Assembly: GCA_024336345.1 (NCBI GenBank)
Contig: JANFOG010000003.1
Location: forward strand, 3,788,501-3,852,500
Direction: 5' to 3'
DNA: 64,000 nt
From: Mariannaea sp. PMI_226
Lineage: Eukaryota; Ascomycota; Sordariomycetes; Hypocreales; Nectriaceae
In this document: positions 28,216-38,612 of the stretch, piece after piece
Layout: each line of letters opens with the position of its first letter
Numbering within the stretch: position 1 is the first letter of the stretch
Notes under the pieces: model-generated
The model's input: only the letters and a program-made list of their open reading frames with translations
Databases searched by the model: none
Told to the model about the DNA's origin: nothing
Made by a program: the position numbers and the translations under genes

Positions 28216-30176
28216 CTACCTTCTGTAATCCCCGTCCCCGTGAAAATCCCACGTCGGTTCGTCTGTGCCATTCGGCCGGCTGGCTCTTCTAAACCCAATA
28301 TCCAAGCCGTCGATCTGGGCAACAGGCAACACAGCCTGGACGTCTGCTTTATAGGCAGCCGAGTACCACGTGTCCAAGAGATTCGGGTCACAGAAGATTT
28401 CTGGACGCGTCTGCCGCAGTCTCCGAAGCGCGGTGCCAGAGATCTGATCAACGCTGTGACCATGCCTTAAGGCTAGAAACTCATCTCCGATATCCTTTCT
28501 CAGCTGTTCCTGTACCTCCTCAGGGTATAACCCTGACTTGAATAGCTGGATATCGTATTGAATAAGGGAAGCTTTGCCATGCCATGATCCTCCCTTGGTT
28601 GCGCGATGATACAACCCAGTCAGTGCTGCAATGGCACCAATGCATCCTGTCCCATAGTCAGAAAGTGGGAAAGGCGGCACCAGTGGCTCGTTTAAGCCCA
28701 TAAATTTGCCCTGCTCCCATGCGACGCCGCTTGCCTGAAATTTTATGATACGTCAGTTATATGAATACTTGGTTACCGACCAACATGAAGTAACATCATC
28801 CCGTCCAACAAATTGGAACTGGAGAGCTTGCAAGGCACAGGGATGGAAGGGAACGGGGGACGTACACAGTCGGCGATTTGTTGCCATCCAGCTCTACCAG
28901 CCCATTCTCCCTGGTATCCAAAGCAATTCTCATTCACATAAACAAAACCCTTGCCTCTCTCCTTCGCCAACTTCGTCAAAGCTGTAGCTCCGTACCCTAG
29001 ACGCTCTAGGGCTCCTGGGCGATATCCATCGACTAGTACGTCTGCCTCCGCAAGAAGACCTTCGAAGACCTTTCTTCCTTCAGGAGTCTTCAAATCGAGA
29101 TCGGCGGCATGCTTTCCCATGTTCCCATCGACTTGAAAGAAGGGAACGTCGCTCAAGTTCGGGCTGGTAATCTTCAGCACATCGGCGCCGTATTCGCCCA
29201 ATATGCGAGTAATGACAGGCCCTGCAATGATCCGGCAAAGCTCGAGAACCTTGATACCGGCAAGTGGTCGAACCGGTTCGCCTGGCGTACTGGCTGGAAG
29301 AGGGATATTTGGCGTTTCGTTCTCCAAGTTATCGACACTCCAAAGTGGCAGGTCAAAATTTGTTTTGCCCTGCGGCGTTTCTGTTTTTCAGCACAGTCAT
29401 CTCCAGTCAATACATGCGTGGTAAAACTTACGTGCGGCGTTTGCAGAAATTCCTCATGTTTCAGCGCAGGAATACCAGCTTGTCTGTTCTTTGCATTGAG
29501 CTCCTCCAATTCTTGGACAGAAAACTTCTTAACTGCACCTTCGATAACGTCGACGATGGCCTCGTGTGTTTTCAAATCAGGCCTGTAAGATTCCAAGCCA
29601 ATCATTCCCAATGTCGTGTTAGCTTCAAGTGAGCCGTGTATATGATAATATTCTCCAGGGGTCTTCGTCTCATATAGATTCGCAGACATGCGCCTGTATC
29701 GGTCCGACTGTGCTTGCATGAGGTCCGTGTCTGTCCACGATGTCAGCATTTCGATGAGGAAAACTACATAACTGGCCTCTGATCTATGGGAAGAGTAGCC
29801 AACCTTTCAACTTTTTCTTGACCAGAGGGTCAAGCTTTCCCAAGCCATCAACGGTAGCCAGATATGCCTGGCATAAGAAAGCTGTCGTCTTTTCCAAGTT
29901 CACGACAACCGGTCGAGTCTTTGACTCTCCATCTTTCAGGTCCGCAAGAAGACATACAACTGATGCCTCAATCGCTTTTAACGCGGCCGTTGTCTCCGTT
30001 TCTTTGAAGGGAATGGGGAAGCAAGGGAAATCACGAGCAGAGGTAAATGTCACCTCTGATACCAAGCCCTTCACCGCTGAGGGTAGCGAGGTTGAGGGGA
30101 GTTGGTCGCAGAGCGATTTCACAATGCGACGAGTCTCCGCCAGTGCCGAGTATGACTGTAGTTTATTCGCAGTCAT
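28216..30176 (-). CDS. CoA-transferase family III (CaiB/BaiF-like), 564 aa
   Basis: Four exons, 30176-29804, 29730-29432, 29369-28866 and 28734-28216, join in frame to 565 codons with stop. The first third is the fungal N-terminal region. The family core then appears as LAGIKVLELCRIIAGP, LGEYGADVLKI, ADVLVDGYRPGALERLGYG and, near the C-terminus, the YGTGCIGAIAALTGLYHRA segment. Class III enzymes move CoA between carboxylic acids (formyl-CoA:oxalate, carnitine, benzylsuccinate) or racemise 2-methylacyl-CoA; the bacterial proteins are about 400 residues, and the longer fungal form is common. It is divergent from the alpha/beta hydrolase gene across a 639-base promoter. In this cluster it might activate an aromatic or ring-opened acid; that is inference. 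Confidence 0.88.
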
Positions 30177-30429
30177 TGTTTTGGTTTTATGTGAGTTAAT
30201 TTGTCTCCGAACGTATTGGACGAAATGCACGAACAAAAAATGGCGTCTTGTTATTGCAGTAGATGTAACTTTATACTATGTGCAGTATGATCTTGTTTGC
30301 TCCACCACATTCCCGCTACAAGCCAGTTATCTTAGCCACGCGACACCGATTGTGTTTGGGCGGATATGGGAAATGGCATTCATTCATTCAAGGCGGGTAA
30401 TGATGAGATAATGGCAAATTGTTGCCGGT

Positions 30430-30438
30430 CGGAGGCCG
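30430..30438. promoter_or_regulatory. Candidate Zn2Cys6 binding site CGG-N3-CCG
   Basis: CGGAGGCCG, with another CGG four bases upstream (so also CGG-N7-CCG from 30426). Inverted CGG triplets are the standard target of fungal binuclear-cluster dimers. Such short motifs also occur by chance. Confidence 0.3.
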
Positions 30439-30611
30439 AGATTGGTTCCACAAGCCCTGACATTGAGCGCAGAGTCCTCGTCTTCATGCCTCGCCACTTC
30501 GCAAAGTCAATGATAAGAGAAAGCGGAGCATATCGTTTCCAAAAGAAAATGCCATATGTCATGGCTGTTCCTGTTTCCGGCTGCTGGAAATAATTGCCGA
30601 GCTTGTTCACC

Positions 30612-30620
30612 CGGCATCCG
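30612..30620. promoter_or_regulatory. Candidate Zn2Cys6 binding site CGG-N3-CCG
   Basis: CGGCATCCG, the same spacing as the copy 180 bases to the left. It lies about 200 bases before the hydrolase start. Confidence 0.3.
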
Positions 30621-30815
30621 AACTCAGTCCAACAGCTTCACCCCATAGCCGACGATCTAATTATTGGCACTACAGCAAAGTGTAACTTACATCCGCCTTT
30701 GGAAATTACCTGTAATCAACATGGCGCTGTATTTACCATCCATGTGAACTCTGAAAGAAGCCACCCGGGATTTCTCTTCGCTATAGTCACCCATATTATT
30801 CTATCGGACCTAAAG

Positions 30816-31840
30816 ATGCCTTTTCTTCAAGTTGAGGGTAGACCCTTATTTTATACTCACCTCAAGCCAGAATTAAACTTGAACCGGCTTCCCACTGTGG
30901 TATTCATCCATGGACTCGGTTCATCTCACGCCTTTTATGAGGCTGTGATTGCATCTCTCTCAATTAAAGGATATCCCTGTGTATCTTTTGACACATATGG
31001 TACACACCGTGTTGAGTGCCATTCCCAACAAGCCAACGCTAACAGGGTATCGCAGGAAGTGGACTTTCGCCCCTGCTTCCAAATCAGGAGCTCGTCAGCA
31101 TCAGGTCGATTGCCAACGATGTCAAGAGTATCATTCAGCAGCTTTCCATAAAGCCAGAGGAATTGATCCTTGTCGGTCATTCCATGGGAGGCATTGTCGT
31201 GTCAGAGCTCGCCAGCCAGCTCAATTTAGGAGGAGCCGTTCTAATTGGACCAGTGCTCCCCAAGCCAGCACTGGGCCAAGTTTTCAGCGCAAGAATCGAA
31301 ACTGTGAAAAGAAGTCAGTTATATATATTGAATAGCCTTGTCTTTCGTTTCTGCACGGAAATATACTAACTACTTCACATTACAGAGGGCATGGAGGCTA
31401 TGGCTGATACAATTCCGGGAGCTGCTACTGGGTCTAAGTCAACATCGACTCAGAAGGCATTCATCAGAGCGTTGCTCCTATCGCAAAGACCAGAAGGTTA
31501 TAACTCACTCTGCCGCGCCATAGCAGATGCTGAGCGCCCCAGTTACTCCAGTGCTCATTGTCCGGTGATGATTATCACTGGTGAGGAGGACAAAACTAGC
31601 CCCTTGGCCGATGCACAGATAATGCTTGAAGAGTACGTTAAACATGGATCTTTACCCCTCCTTCTATCTGTCTTTACCGCCAAGATATTAACAATCTATG
31701 TGCCTAATAGGTGGGGATGTGAACCGCAACTCAAGTCAATCGAGACAATCTCGGGGGTCGGTCACTGGCATTGTATTGAGGCAACCGAGCAGGTTGGAGA
31801 CAAAATTCTCGGATTTGCATCAGCACACGTACAAATATAG
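30816..31840 (+). CDS. Alpha/beta hydrolase (enol-lactonase-like), 272 aa
   Basis: Four exons, 30816-30999, 31056-31313, 31386-31632 and 31711-31840, give 273 codons with stop. The second acceptor was chosen as CGCAG at 31051-31055 because it restores the family strand SFDTYGSGLS. The oxyanion-hole HGLG motif lies near residue 32. The catalytic triad is Ser104 (GHSMGG), Asp216 (TGEEDK) and His248 (GVGHWH). The fold and size match 3-oxoadipate enol-lactonase and related ester or lactone hydrolases. Together with the ring-opening dioxygenase it could hydrolyse a lactone or ester intermediate, but the substrate is unknown. No signal peptide is present, so it is probably cytosolic. Confidence 0.9.
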
Positions 31841-31916
31841 GTCACCTTCTATATCTATCTATTAAAGGAAGCGTCAAGTTCTGCGCAATGATTCTCCCGT
31901 TGCTAACTGAACAGGA

Positions 31917-32489
31917 TCATTTCTTCATCGCTCCAGTGTCCTTCATGCATCACTTTATTAGTCAAGTCTTTCAAACTCTCCACTGGACAGTATGACTCAC
32001 CAAATAAACTTGATAGTGGCTTAATTTCCATTGGCCATCGCTCTCGTCTTCCACGAGATGCGCTCTGGCGGCCCAGTCCACATTTGCCGTCGACCCTGAG
32101 CGCAAGCCAAGCTCTACGACACCGTAGATCATAACTTCTGTTGCATTTTCCCCAAATGGAAAGATTTTGTGAAGTGTATGTTTTCGCGACTCAACTAGAG
32201 TCCACATTCCATCCCTAACAGCAGTTATTTCTACACAAATGATCCAATCGTCAGTGTAAGTGCAAGACCACTAGTTTAGCTTGCAGATAATGAGACCATC
32301 TGATTACTCACCCTTACTTCCCTTGCTATGCTTTGATGCCATGATAAAAGTCGCATCCTTGGTGAACATATTTACATATTGCTCAGTGAGACCAGGAGTG
32401 TCTGAGATAGTAAAGAATTTGGTGAAAAAGGCGTCCAGAGCGGGGTGGATGCGCACGTCTGCCGGGTAGGCAGGCTTGTATGAAGCCAT
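31917..32489 (-). CDS. SnoaL-like / NTF2-fold protein, 143 aa
   Basis: Three exons, 32489-32312, 32230-32001 and a short final one at 31940-31917, give 144 codons with stop. The pattern is that of SnoaL-like fungal proteins: an N-terminal helix with FFTKFFTISDTPG, a YVNMFTKDATFIM strand region, then a central WTLVESRKHTLHKIFPFG stretch and a C-terminal WAARAHLVE...W.LSHYQVYL strand pair. Some members are cyclases, dehydratases or hydrolases, and many are uncharacterised. It lies between the hydrolase and regulator genes of the catabolic cluster and is divergent from the regulator. The last 8 codons depend on a predicted intron at 32000-31941. Confidence 0.82.
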
Positions 32490-33228
32490 GGCGATATGCC
32501 AGTGAGTTGCACAGTAAATAGTGTTGATTACTTAGGCAGATGTGACCTTTATTAAAAAAATGGTAAAATGACAGGCTAAGAATTGGTGTTTTGGCTACGA
32601 GCGTAGCGTACATGAAAGCACCTGTAAAGTGCAGTACTGGAACTCATTGAATTAGATACCACACGTCATCCCGGGCAAACCCTTCACCCGATAAGCTGTC
32701 GGAAGACGGGTAGCTTTGGGGGGAGGTGGAGCTACGAGTTTTGAAAGCATGCCCCGGCAATATTATCGGCTAGGAGATTGGTCCTCTCTTGACTTCGATA
32801 CCGGAATGGTCCCCCTCCATCACCGGCTTGTTCCAGCTAACTCGCCATTTTTTCTTCCATCTCGGCGAATATCAAGTTTAAGTAAGCCAGTGATTTCTCT
32901 CCCGTTGAAGAAGCGGGGAATTCGCAGGGGTAAAGGGCTTGTTCACTCTGAGTGGTCTGGTATGGGTCCCACGAGAAATGCACAGCGAGTCGAGGTGATA
33001 TGCCAGCACAAGAAACTAACACTTGAACAAACAGCCAAACACATACGCACCAAATTCGATGTCCGATCTACGTAATGGGGAATACAAGGGATTTATATTC
33101 TGCTTAAGGTAACCTGCATTAATTCACAAGTGGAGACAATTCCCAAAAAAACAACTCCAAGGCCTGTCCTGCTTCGTCGGACACAGTAGTGGCGGCAAAG
33201 GGCCGCCACCACCACATCCGCCTGCAAG
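32490..33228. promoter_or_regulatory. Divergent promoter of SnoaL-like and regulator genes
   Basis: These 739 bases separate two start codons. CGG triplets occur (for example CGG-N4-CGG near 32698-32710), but no CGG-N3-CCG site is seen. No gene is supported inside. Confidence 0.4.
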
Positions 33229-35475
33229 ATGCCCACCAAGCGTGTCCGAGACAGCGAACGCAAACGCTGCGCACAAGCATGCGAAAGTTGCAAGCAACGG
33301 AAGCAACGCTGCGATGGCCTGAGACCCTGCCGCCGCTGCGTGAGAAGAGGTCTCGGCCGCGAATGTCAGTCATCAAATGCCCGGTATCCGCTGCTGGCCT
33401 CCTCCCTTCCCAGCCCGGACCCCGACCACTTCCGGACGGGCGTCACTCCCCCGACCGAGAGTAGCGGCCTGGACCCGGAGGGGATGAGTCCCGGCCGGGG
33501 CCAGCACGGAGGTCGGCCTACACCGATCACTGGCCAGATGGCCTCACAGTCTGCATCTAATACTCTGGTGCCACCCTCTGAGGCATCACCTGGTGATGGG
33601 CGGGCGACCACCACCACGGCTTCGTCTCAGCTGTTAGCCCGTGGCTTCCCTGCACAGGTGCCTCAAATGTCTCGCTTGGTGAAGGATACCAAGGGACAGT
33701 ACATGTTCATTGGTGATTCGGCGACGCTCTCGTTCCTTCAAAATATTCGCCGGATCGTTCGCAAGAGTCTAGGAAGTTGTCCCTTTGTTGACGATCCCTT
33801 AAGACACTTGATTGTCGAGTCATCGCCAGAGACCCGGAGGGGATGGATCATGTCGAGCGCCCAGAATCCTCCACCAAAACAAACACCTGAGGACGTTCAG
33901 TACCTTCAACGATGGTATATGCAGTCTGCGAATTGCGTATTGCTTCTTTTTCGCCAAGATGAACTTGCTCGTGCGATAGAGGCCTGGCAGGAGAATGACA
34001 ATGACAGTACAGACCGAGAAAGTCCAGTCTACTACCTTGTGTTGGCAATCGGAGCCCAAACTGGACCTGAGGACAAAGATGAGCTCGCCGAGACTCTATT
34101 TAATTATGCTCGATATTTGACTGTTGACTCACTTATGGAAGATCCCGACATCCCTACCATTCAGGCCTTTGCTTTGATCACCATGTACTTGTTGGGTGCA
34201 TCACGGCGGAATTCCGCATTTATGTATCTAGGAATGGGTGTTCGAGCTGCATACGCGCTAGGTCTTCACCGAAAAGACATTTCTGCACTATTTCCTCCTG
34301 CAGAATGCCGTACGAGAGAGAGACTATGGAAAGCAATCAGGATCTTGGACCTATTTATGAGCGCCTCATTAGGACGCCCACCATCCACTTCGGAAACACG
34401 GGAGACAGCGAGTAGCGAAGACTATTCAGCTTGCAATGATCTGTCCATGATCTTTGAGTCCATTCTGTCGCAAATATATGCCAAAAGAATGATCTCCACC
34501 GAAGTGATTGAGCGAATTAGCCAACATCACCGTCGATGGTCGGCTCAGTCACATGCGGGCTTTGAGGTTGATGGTATACCCTCTGGCGAGTTGCTCAATT
34601 CATCGGATGGATCAAAGCAACCAAATATGGGTCTTCTCAACCTTAAACAAACGGCCTTTTGGACTATAATCCTCCTATCTTTCCCGTTTCTCCTCAAAGA
34701 GGTGTCTGCTCACGTAGACGCTCACCCCAATTCCGCTGTCCCGAGCCAAGATGTACGGACGACGTCCTCATCAAACCAAGTTCTTGTATATGCCTGCTTG
34801 GAAGCGGCAATACATAATGTGGAGATGTTACAAGCCATATTCCAAGGAGAGCATATTCCAAAACGACTACCCTTTGTCATCAATTCGGTCTTCGTGTCGG
34901 GACTCGTGCTTGGTGTCGCGGCATTCGGCGATTTTGATGCGACTTTTCCGATAGAGCGGAGTTTACGACTCGCGCTAAGTACGCTCACCAAGTTCACTTC
35001 TAACGATGCGGTGGCTAAGCGGCACCTTGTAATTCTTGAGCTCTTGCAAGGAGCCTGTGATAAGTATATGGAAATGAGAGCAAAATGGAAAATGGAGCGA
35101 CAGAGCCATCTTGTCGGTGGCCTGTTTGGAAGTATTCACAGCATTGGAGTTCCACGGAATGAACAGAATTACGATCCAAATATGCCACAGAACGAGGCAG
35201 ACATCGCAAGAAGTCCTGCAATGCGACATCCTTCGGCGCCTGCCATACAAACGGCAATTCTGGAGGAGGCTTCTGGAATTGCGCAACACCAGGAAATGCC
35301 GACCGAATTTTCAGAATTGATACCGGCAATATCCCCGAGCTTCCTGTGGTTTGACACGTTTGGGGAAACTATACCATTGTATCCGACAGTGGATGCTGGC
35401 GAAGTAGATATGAATGGAGCAGGGCTTGACGCAGTCATCAGAGCGCCAGTCAACTATAACGAATTTGTTATGTGA
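33229..35475 (+). CDS. Zn2Cys6 transcription factor, 748 aa
   Basis: One exon of 749 codons. The binuclear zinc cluster is at residues 18-46 with Cys18, 21, 28, 34, 37 and 46 (CX2CX6CX5CX2CX8C), preceded by a basic stretch. A Ser/Pro/Gly-rich linker runs to about residue 140. The middle homology region (Fungal_trans type) lies around residues 220-430, with the typical YLGMGVRAAYALGLHRK and RLWKAIRILDLFMSASLGRP motifs. The C-terminus is acidic and hydrophobic, a possible activation region. These proteins bind CGG triplets as dimers and often control adjacent genes. It is the likely regulator of the dioxygenase/CoA-transferase/hydrolase/SnoaL group; two CGG-N3-CCG motifs in that group's divergent promoter fit this. 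Confidence 0.93.
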   Translation: MPTKRVRDSERKRCAQACESCKQRKQRCDGLRPCRRCVRRGLGRECQSSNARYPLLASSLPSPDPDHFRTGVTPPTESSGLDPEGMSPGRGQHGGRPTPITGQMASQSASNTLVPPSEASPGDGRATTTTASSQLLARGFPAQVPQMSRLVKDTKGQYMFIGDSATLSFLQNIRRIVRKSLGSCPFVDDPLRHLIVESSPETRRGWIMSSAQNPPPKQTPEDVQYLQRWYMQSANCVLLLFRQDELARAIEAWQENDNDSTDRESPVYYLVLAIGAQTGPEDKDELAETLFNYARYLTVDSLMEDPDIPTIQAFALITMYLLGASRRNSAFMYLGMGVRAAYALGLHRKDISALFPPAECRTRERLWKAIRILDLFMSASLGRPPSTSETRETASSEDYSACNDLSMIFESILSQIYAKRMISTEVIERISQHHRRWSAQSHAGFEVDGIPSGELLNSSDGSKQPNMGLLNLKQTAFWTIILLSFPFLLKEVSAHVDAHPNSAVPSQDVRTTSSSNQVLVYACLEAAIHNVEMLQAIFQGEHIPKRLPFVINSVFVSGLVLGVAAFGDFDATFPIERSLRLALSTLTKFTSNDAVAKRHLVILELLQGACDKYMEMRAKWKMERQSHLVGGLFGSIHSIGVPRNEQNYDPNMPQNEADIARSPAMRHPSAPAIQTAILEEASGIAQHQEMPTEFSELIPAISPSFLWFDTFGETIPLYPTVDAGEVDMNGAGLDAVIRAPVNYNEFVM

Positions 35476-36194
35476 TCGTGGAATGTTCTTGAAGGGATTT
35501 TGGCTGAGACTAAGACTTGTATATACATAATTGATATTACATAATTGATGTGAATATAGAAGGAAAATAACTTTTCAAGCTGCGAGATGCATCGAGTTGA
35601 GCGGCGAAGTGTTGGAGGTTCAAAAACTTTGGGTGATTTGATGAGCGTTTGCAATTGAATGAGGAGCTAGCTTGTTTTTCTCTCGCGTTTCATTTCTTCT
35701 GTTCCTTCCTACCACTGGCCAATAACACTTGGCCCTTTTGTGCTATTAATATCATGTTACAAGCTCTCAGAATGCCTATGACGTAGGTATGAGGAAATGA
35801 GGAGGCATCATATTTGCTCTGCATCCTCATCTCCTGGTTGCTCCCTAGGATTAGGTACGCACAATCATGTTGATGTTTTCCATCCCCAATTATTCATCCG
35901 CTTCCACTCACGTTCTACGTCAACCATCTTCGGTAATATTTTTATCTTCCAATTGTCAATCGTTTCCAAATTGATTGGAATTTGTTGATGCACATCAAAC
36001 GTCCAGTACAAGTATGGGCCGAGCCTAATTGAGCCAAGAAAGTTTGTGTGCCACTCACTCACTTCTGTTCTTCGTTCTTTGATTCAAGCTAAGACTTTGT
36101 TTACCATTTAATCTTGCCCAACTGAAAAAATATCTCTCGCTCGTTACCGAAAAACTCGCATTCGCTATTAGAAAAAAAAAAAAAAAAGAAATCC
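35476..36194. other. Intergenic region with A-run leader
   Basis: 3' flank of the regulator gene and promoter of the GH12-like gene. An uninterrupted run of 16 A at 36172-36187 ends 7 bases before the GH12-like ATG and would sit in its 5' leader. No gene is seen. Confidence 0.5.
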
Positions 36195-37359
36195 ATGGCC
36201 ACAGCAATCACGGCGCCGCTGCTGTTGCTACTACTACTACTGTTGCCACCAAGGGCTGCTCCTCATCCGGCACTTGGTACCACTGTCTGCGGCAAGAAAA
36301 GATATGGTGAAGTCACAGATTCTCTCATGTGTCAGTACTTGCCTAGCCTCAACTTCTATGGTCTCTGCTAAGCTTATTTTCCCCAGACAATGCAAATGCA
36401 TGGAATAAGAAGAGTCCAGGCAACGGCTTTGTCTGCCTAGACGTGTACAATAGCACGCCTGCCTTCGACGCGGTTTGGAACTGGGGTGAAGACATCCAAG
36501 ATGTGCACTCATTTCCATATGTTCGCTTTGGGCATGCAAACCTTCCCATGAGGCTCAGTAGCATACGCTCAATTCAACTCTCAACAGAATGGTTAATGAC
36601 AGCTGGTGTCCCAAGTGAGCCACCTCGCACATTCAGCTCCTCGGCCATGAGCAATAATGAGGCAAATCTGCAGAAAATTCACGCTCAGGCCAACGCGGCC
36701 TGGGATTTCTTTCTTGATAGTGATAGTAATAGGACACTCTATCCTCAAGTCGCAGAGATTGAGCTTATGGTGTGGCTGGGAAGCGTTGGTGATCCCTGGT
36801 GGCTTGGCCGAGAGAATAACACAATTCTTTCGAATCTTACCATCGGAGAGATAGAGTTGTAAGCTTCCTTTTTTTTTTTTTTTACTCAAATCACAGCGAT
36901 TTAACACAACTTCTAACGACTTACAGCTCCCTTTACTATGGACGAAACTCTGGTGGCACACACGTTTTCACCGCGGTCACCAGCAATGGTGAGAATGTTC
37001 TTTCTCTGGATGAAGATTTTTACCCTATATTCGAGTATTTACTTCACGAAGCCAAAAATCATCCTGAAACTCCGAGCGACTTGCCCGAGGATCCTTTCCT
37101 TGGTATTGTTGAATTTGGTACGGAAACGTGGTTCTCTGATGGCAATGTTACATTCAGTGCTGCGAACTTTGGCATGAAATTGGATGGAGGTGAAGAAGAT
37201 AAGGGCAATTCAACCTCGCCAGACAAGGGGAAAGGGAATTCTACTTCGACTGGTGGTGGTGATGACGATAATGATGACGATAATAGTGCCATGATACGAG
37301 GATTTCCACTCATTGGGTATATTCTCCCTGTCTTTCTCGTCTTTTGGGCTTTGGCGTAG
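36195..37359 (+). CDS. GH12-like secreted protein with C-terminal GPI/membrane signal, 346 aa
   Basis: Three exons, 36195-36330, 36387-36858 and 36927-37359, give 347 codons with stop. A Leu-rich signal peptide covers residues 1-22. The middle has the GH12 pattern: AWDFFLDS, then IELMVWLGSVGDPWWLG, a LYYGRNSGGTHVFTAVTS strand pair and GIVEFGTETWF. The two acid residues expected for GH12 retaining catalysis are Glu171 (EIELMVWLG) and Glu269 (FGTETW). GH12 enzymes cut beta-1,4-glucan or xyloglucan and are about 230-250 residues. This protein adds a Gly/Ser/Asp-rich linker and a hydrophobic C-terminus, which fits a GPI anchor. The family call rests on motifs only. A T-run (15 T at 36869-36883) lies in intron 2. 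Confidence 0.72.
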
Positions 37360-38612
37360 AGTATTGCGCTCATCGTCACGGCCACTGTTGGAGGGCGACT
37401 CCGGTTTACTAGAATTATTATATTATTACTCCATTGCTATCGCCTTTATATGGGATAATTTCTAGTATTGAGCATCATAAGATGTGCTGCCCTAGGTGGC
37501 TCGAATCGTAGCTATTGGCAGACAGGGTGGGCGTATCAACGCGACGACTGCTTATTTCATTCGTGTCAATTCCTTCAGAAATCACCAACCAATCAAAAAA
37601 ATAATAATAATCTAACAGTTGAAAGAATAGCAACACATTTCCATCAATGCGCCTTTGCTCAAAACCTCGTCAAAAGAACGGCCCAACGCCGGTTACAAAG
37701 TGTTACAGCTGTCCTACACGACCCCATTCCCTCAATTCACAATTCCAAAGTTAAAGTAAGACCAGTTGTGGCGATCCCAAGCATACTTATCTCATTGCTA
37801 TTCGGTGAAGCTTAGGAACAATCGCCTTTCCATTCTTCTTCTTCTTGGACCTCTGGCTTAGCTTGCTATTGCACAAACTTGAATTGCTGTTCGATGGACG
37901 CTTCCAAATATTCCCATCTGAAAAAGATGTCGTCAAGGATACCATGCTTGATGGCGTACACGTCTTAGCTGAAGTCTTCTTCTTTCAGCATTGGGAATAG
38001 TAATGGTTGCCAAACCAGACGACTCAGAGTGGCACTGCCGCTCAACACAGCCGTACCCTGACCGGACGAAGGGGCAGTCTTAGTAGCAAAATTTTTTCCT
38101 TGTGTTCGATTATACGTCGTGACTCAAAAAGTTGTATCTACATTAGAGGAAGCACCGGAGAAAAAGCCACGGTGGTGAAATAGCCATCATAGCTGTCTGG
38201 AGGCCTGAAAGCATTCTGTATAGTAATAAGCAAAATGCACGAGACTATGCTCGTGACTCTGCCCGTGACTAGCTTGCTGGCTGGTGGGTCCTCTGCCTCA
38301 TCAAGTCGCAATACCTTGACTAGGATGCTCTAGGTAGGCGGTGAGCTTAACCCAACTCCGGCTCGGCAACAGGCGAATCATTGGCTTTTTATTACACGCT
38401 CCCTCGGCAGGACGGCTCTGTATTTTTTTTCAATGACTGAGCTCCCTCCGAGGCCGGCATTGACAAGGTCATAATTAGAGCTACTCGTAACATCGAACCT
38501 GTCGCGGAAACGAGAGAGACGAACATTCCTTGCCGGACGCGTTAGATCCGTTTTAGCGATCGTAAGGGCGTCCACATCTACCGTGGGCTCTGATCTTGTC
38601 CCATTGCTCATC
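37360..38612. other. Intergenic region
   Basis: 3' flank of the GH12-like gene and promoter of the homoaconitase gene. Short frames are present but show no motif or splice structure I can support. Confidence 0.5.

Larger units (their letters stand above)
30177..30815. promoter_or_regulatory. Divergent promoter of CoA-transferase and hydrolase genes
   Basis: A shared 639-base region between two start codons. It holds two copies of CGG-N3-CCG, the inverted-triplet site typical of Zn2Cys6 dimers, at 30430-30438 and 30612-30620. The cluster encodes such a regulator at 33229. No ORF here is supported. Confidence 0.5.
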
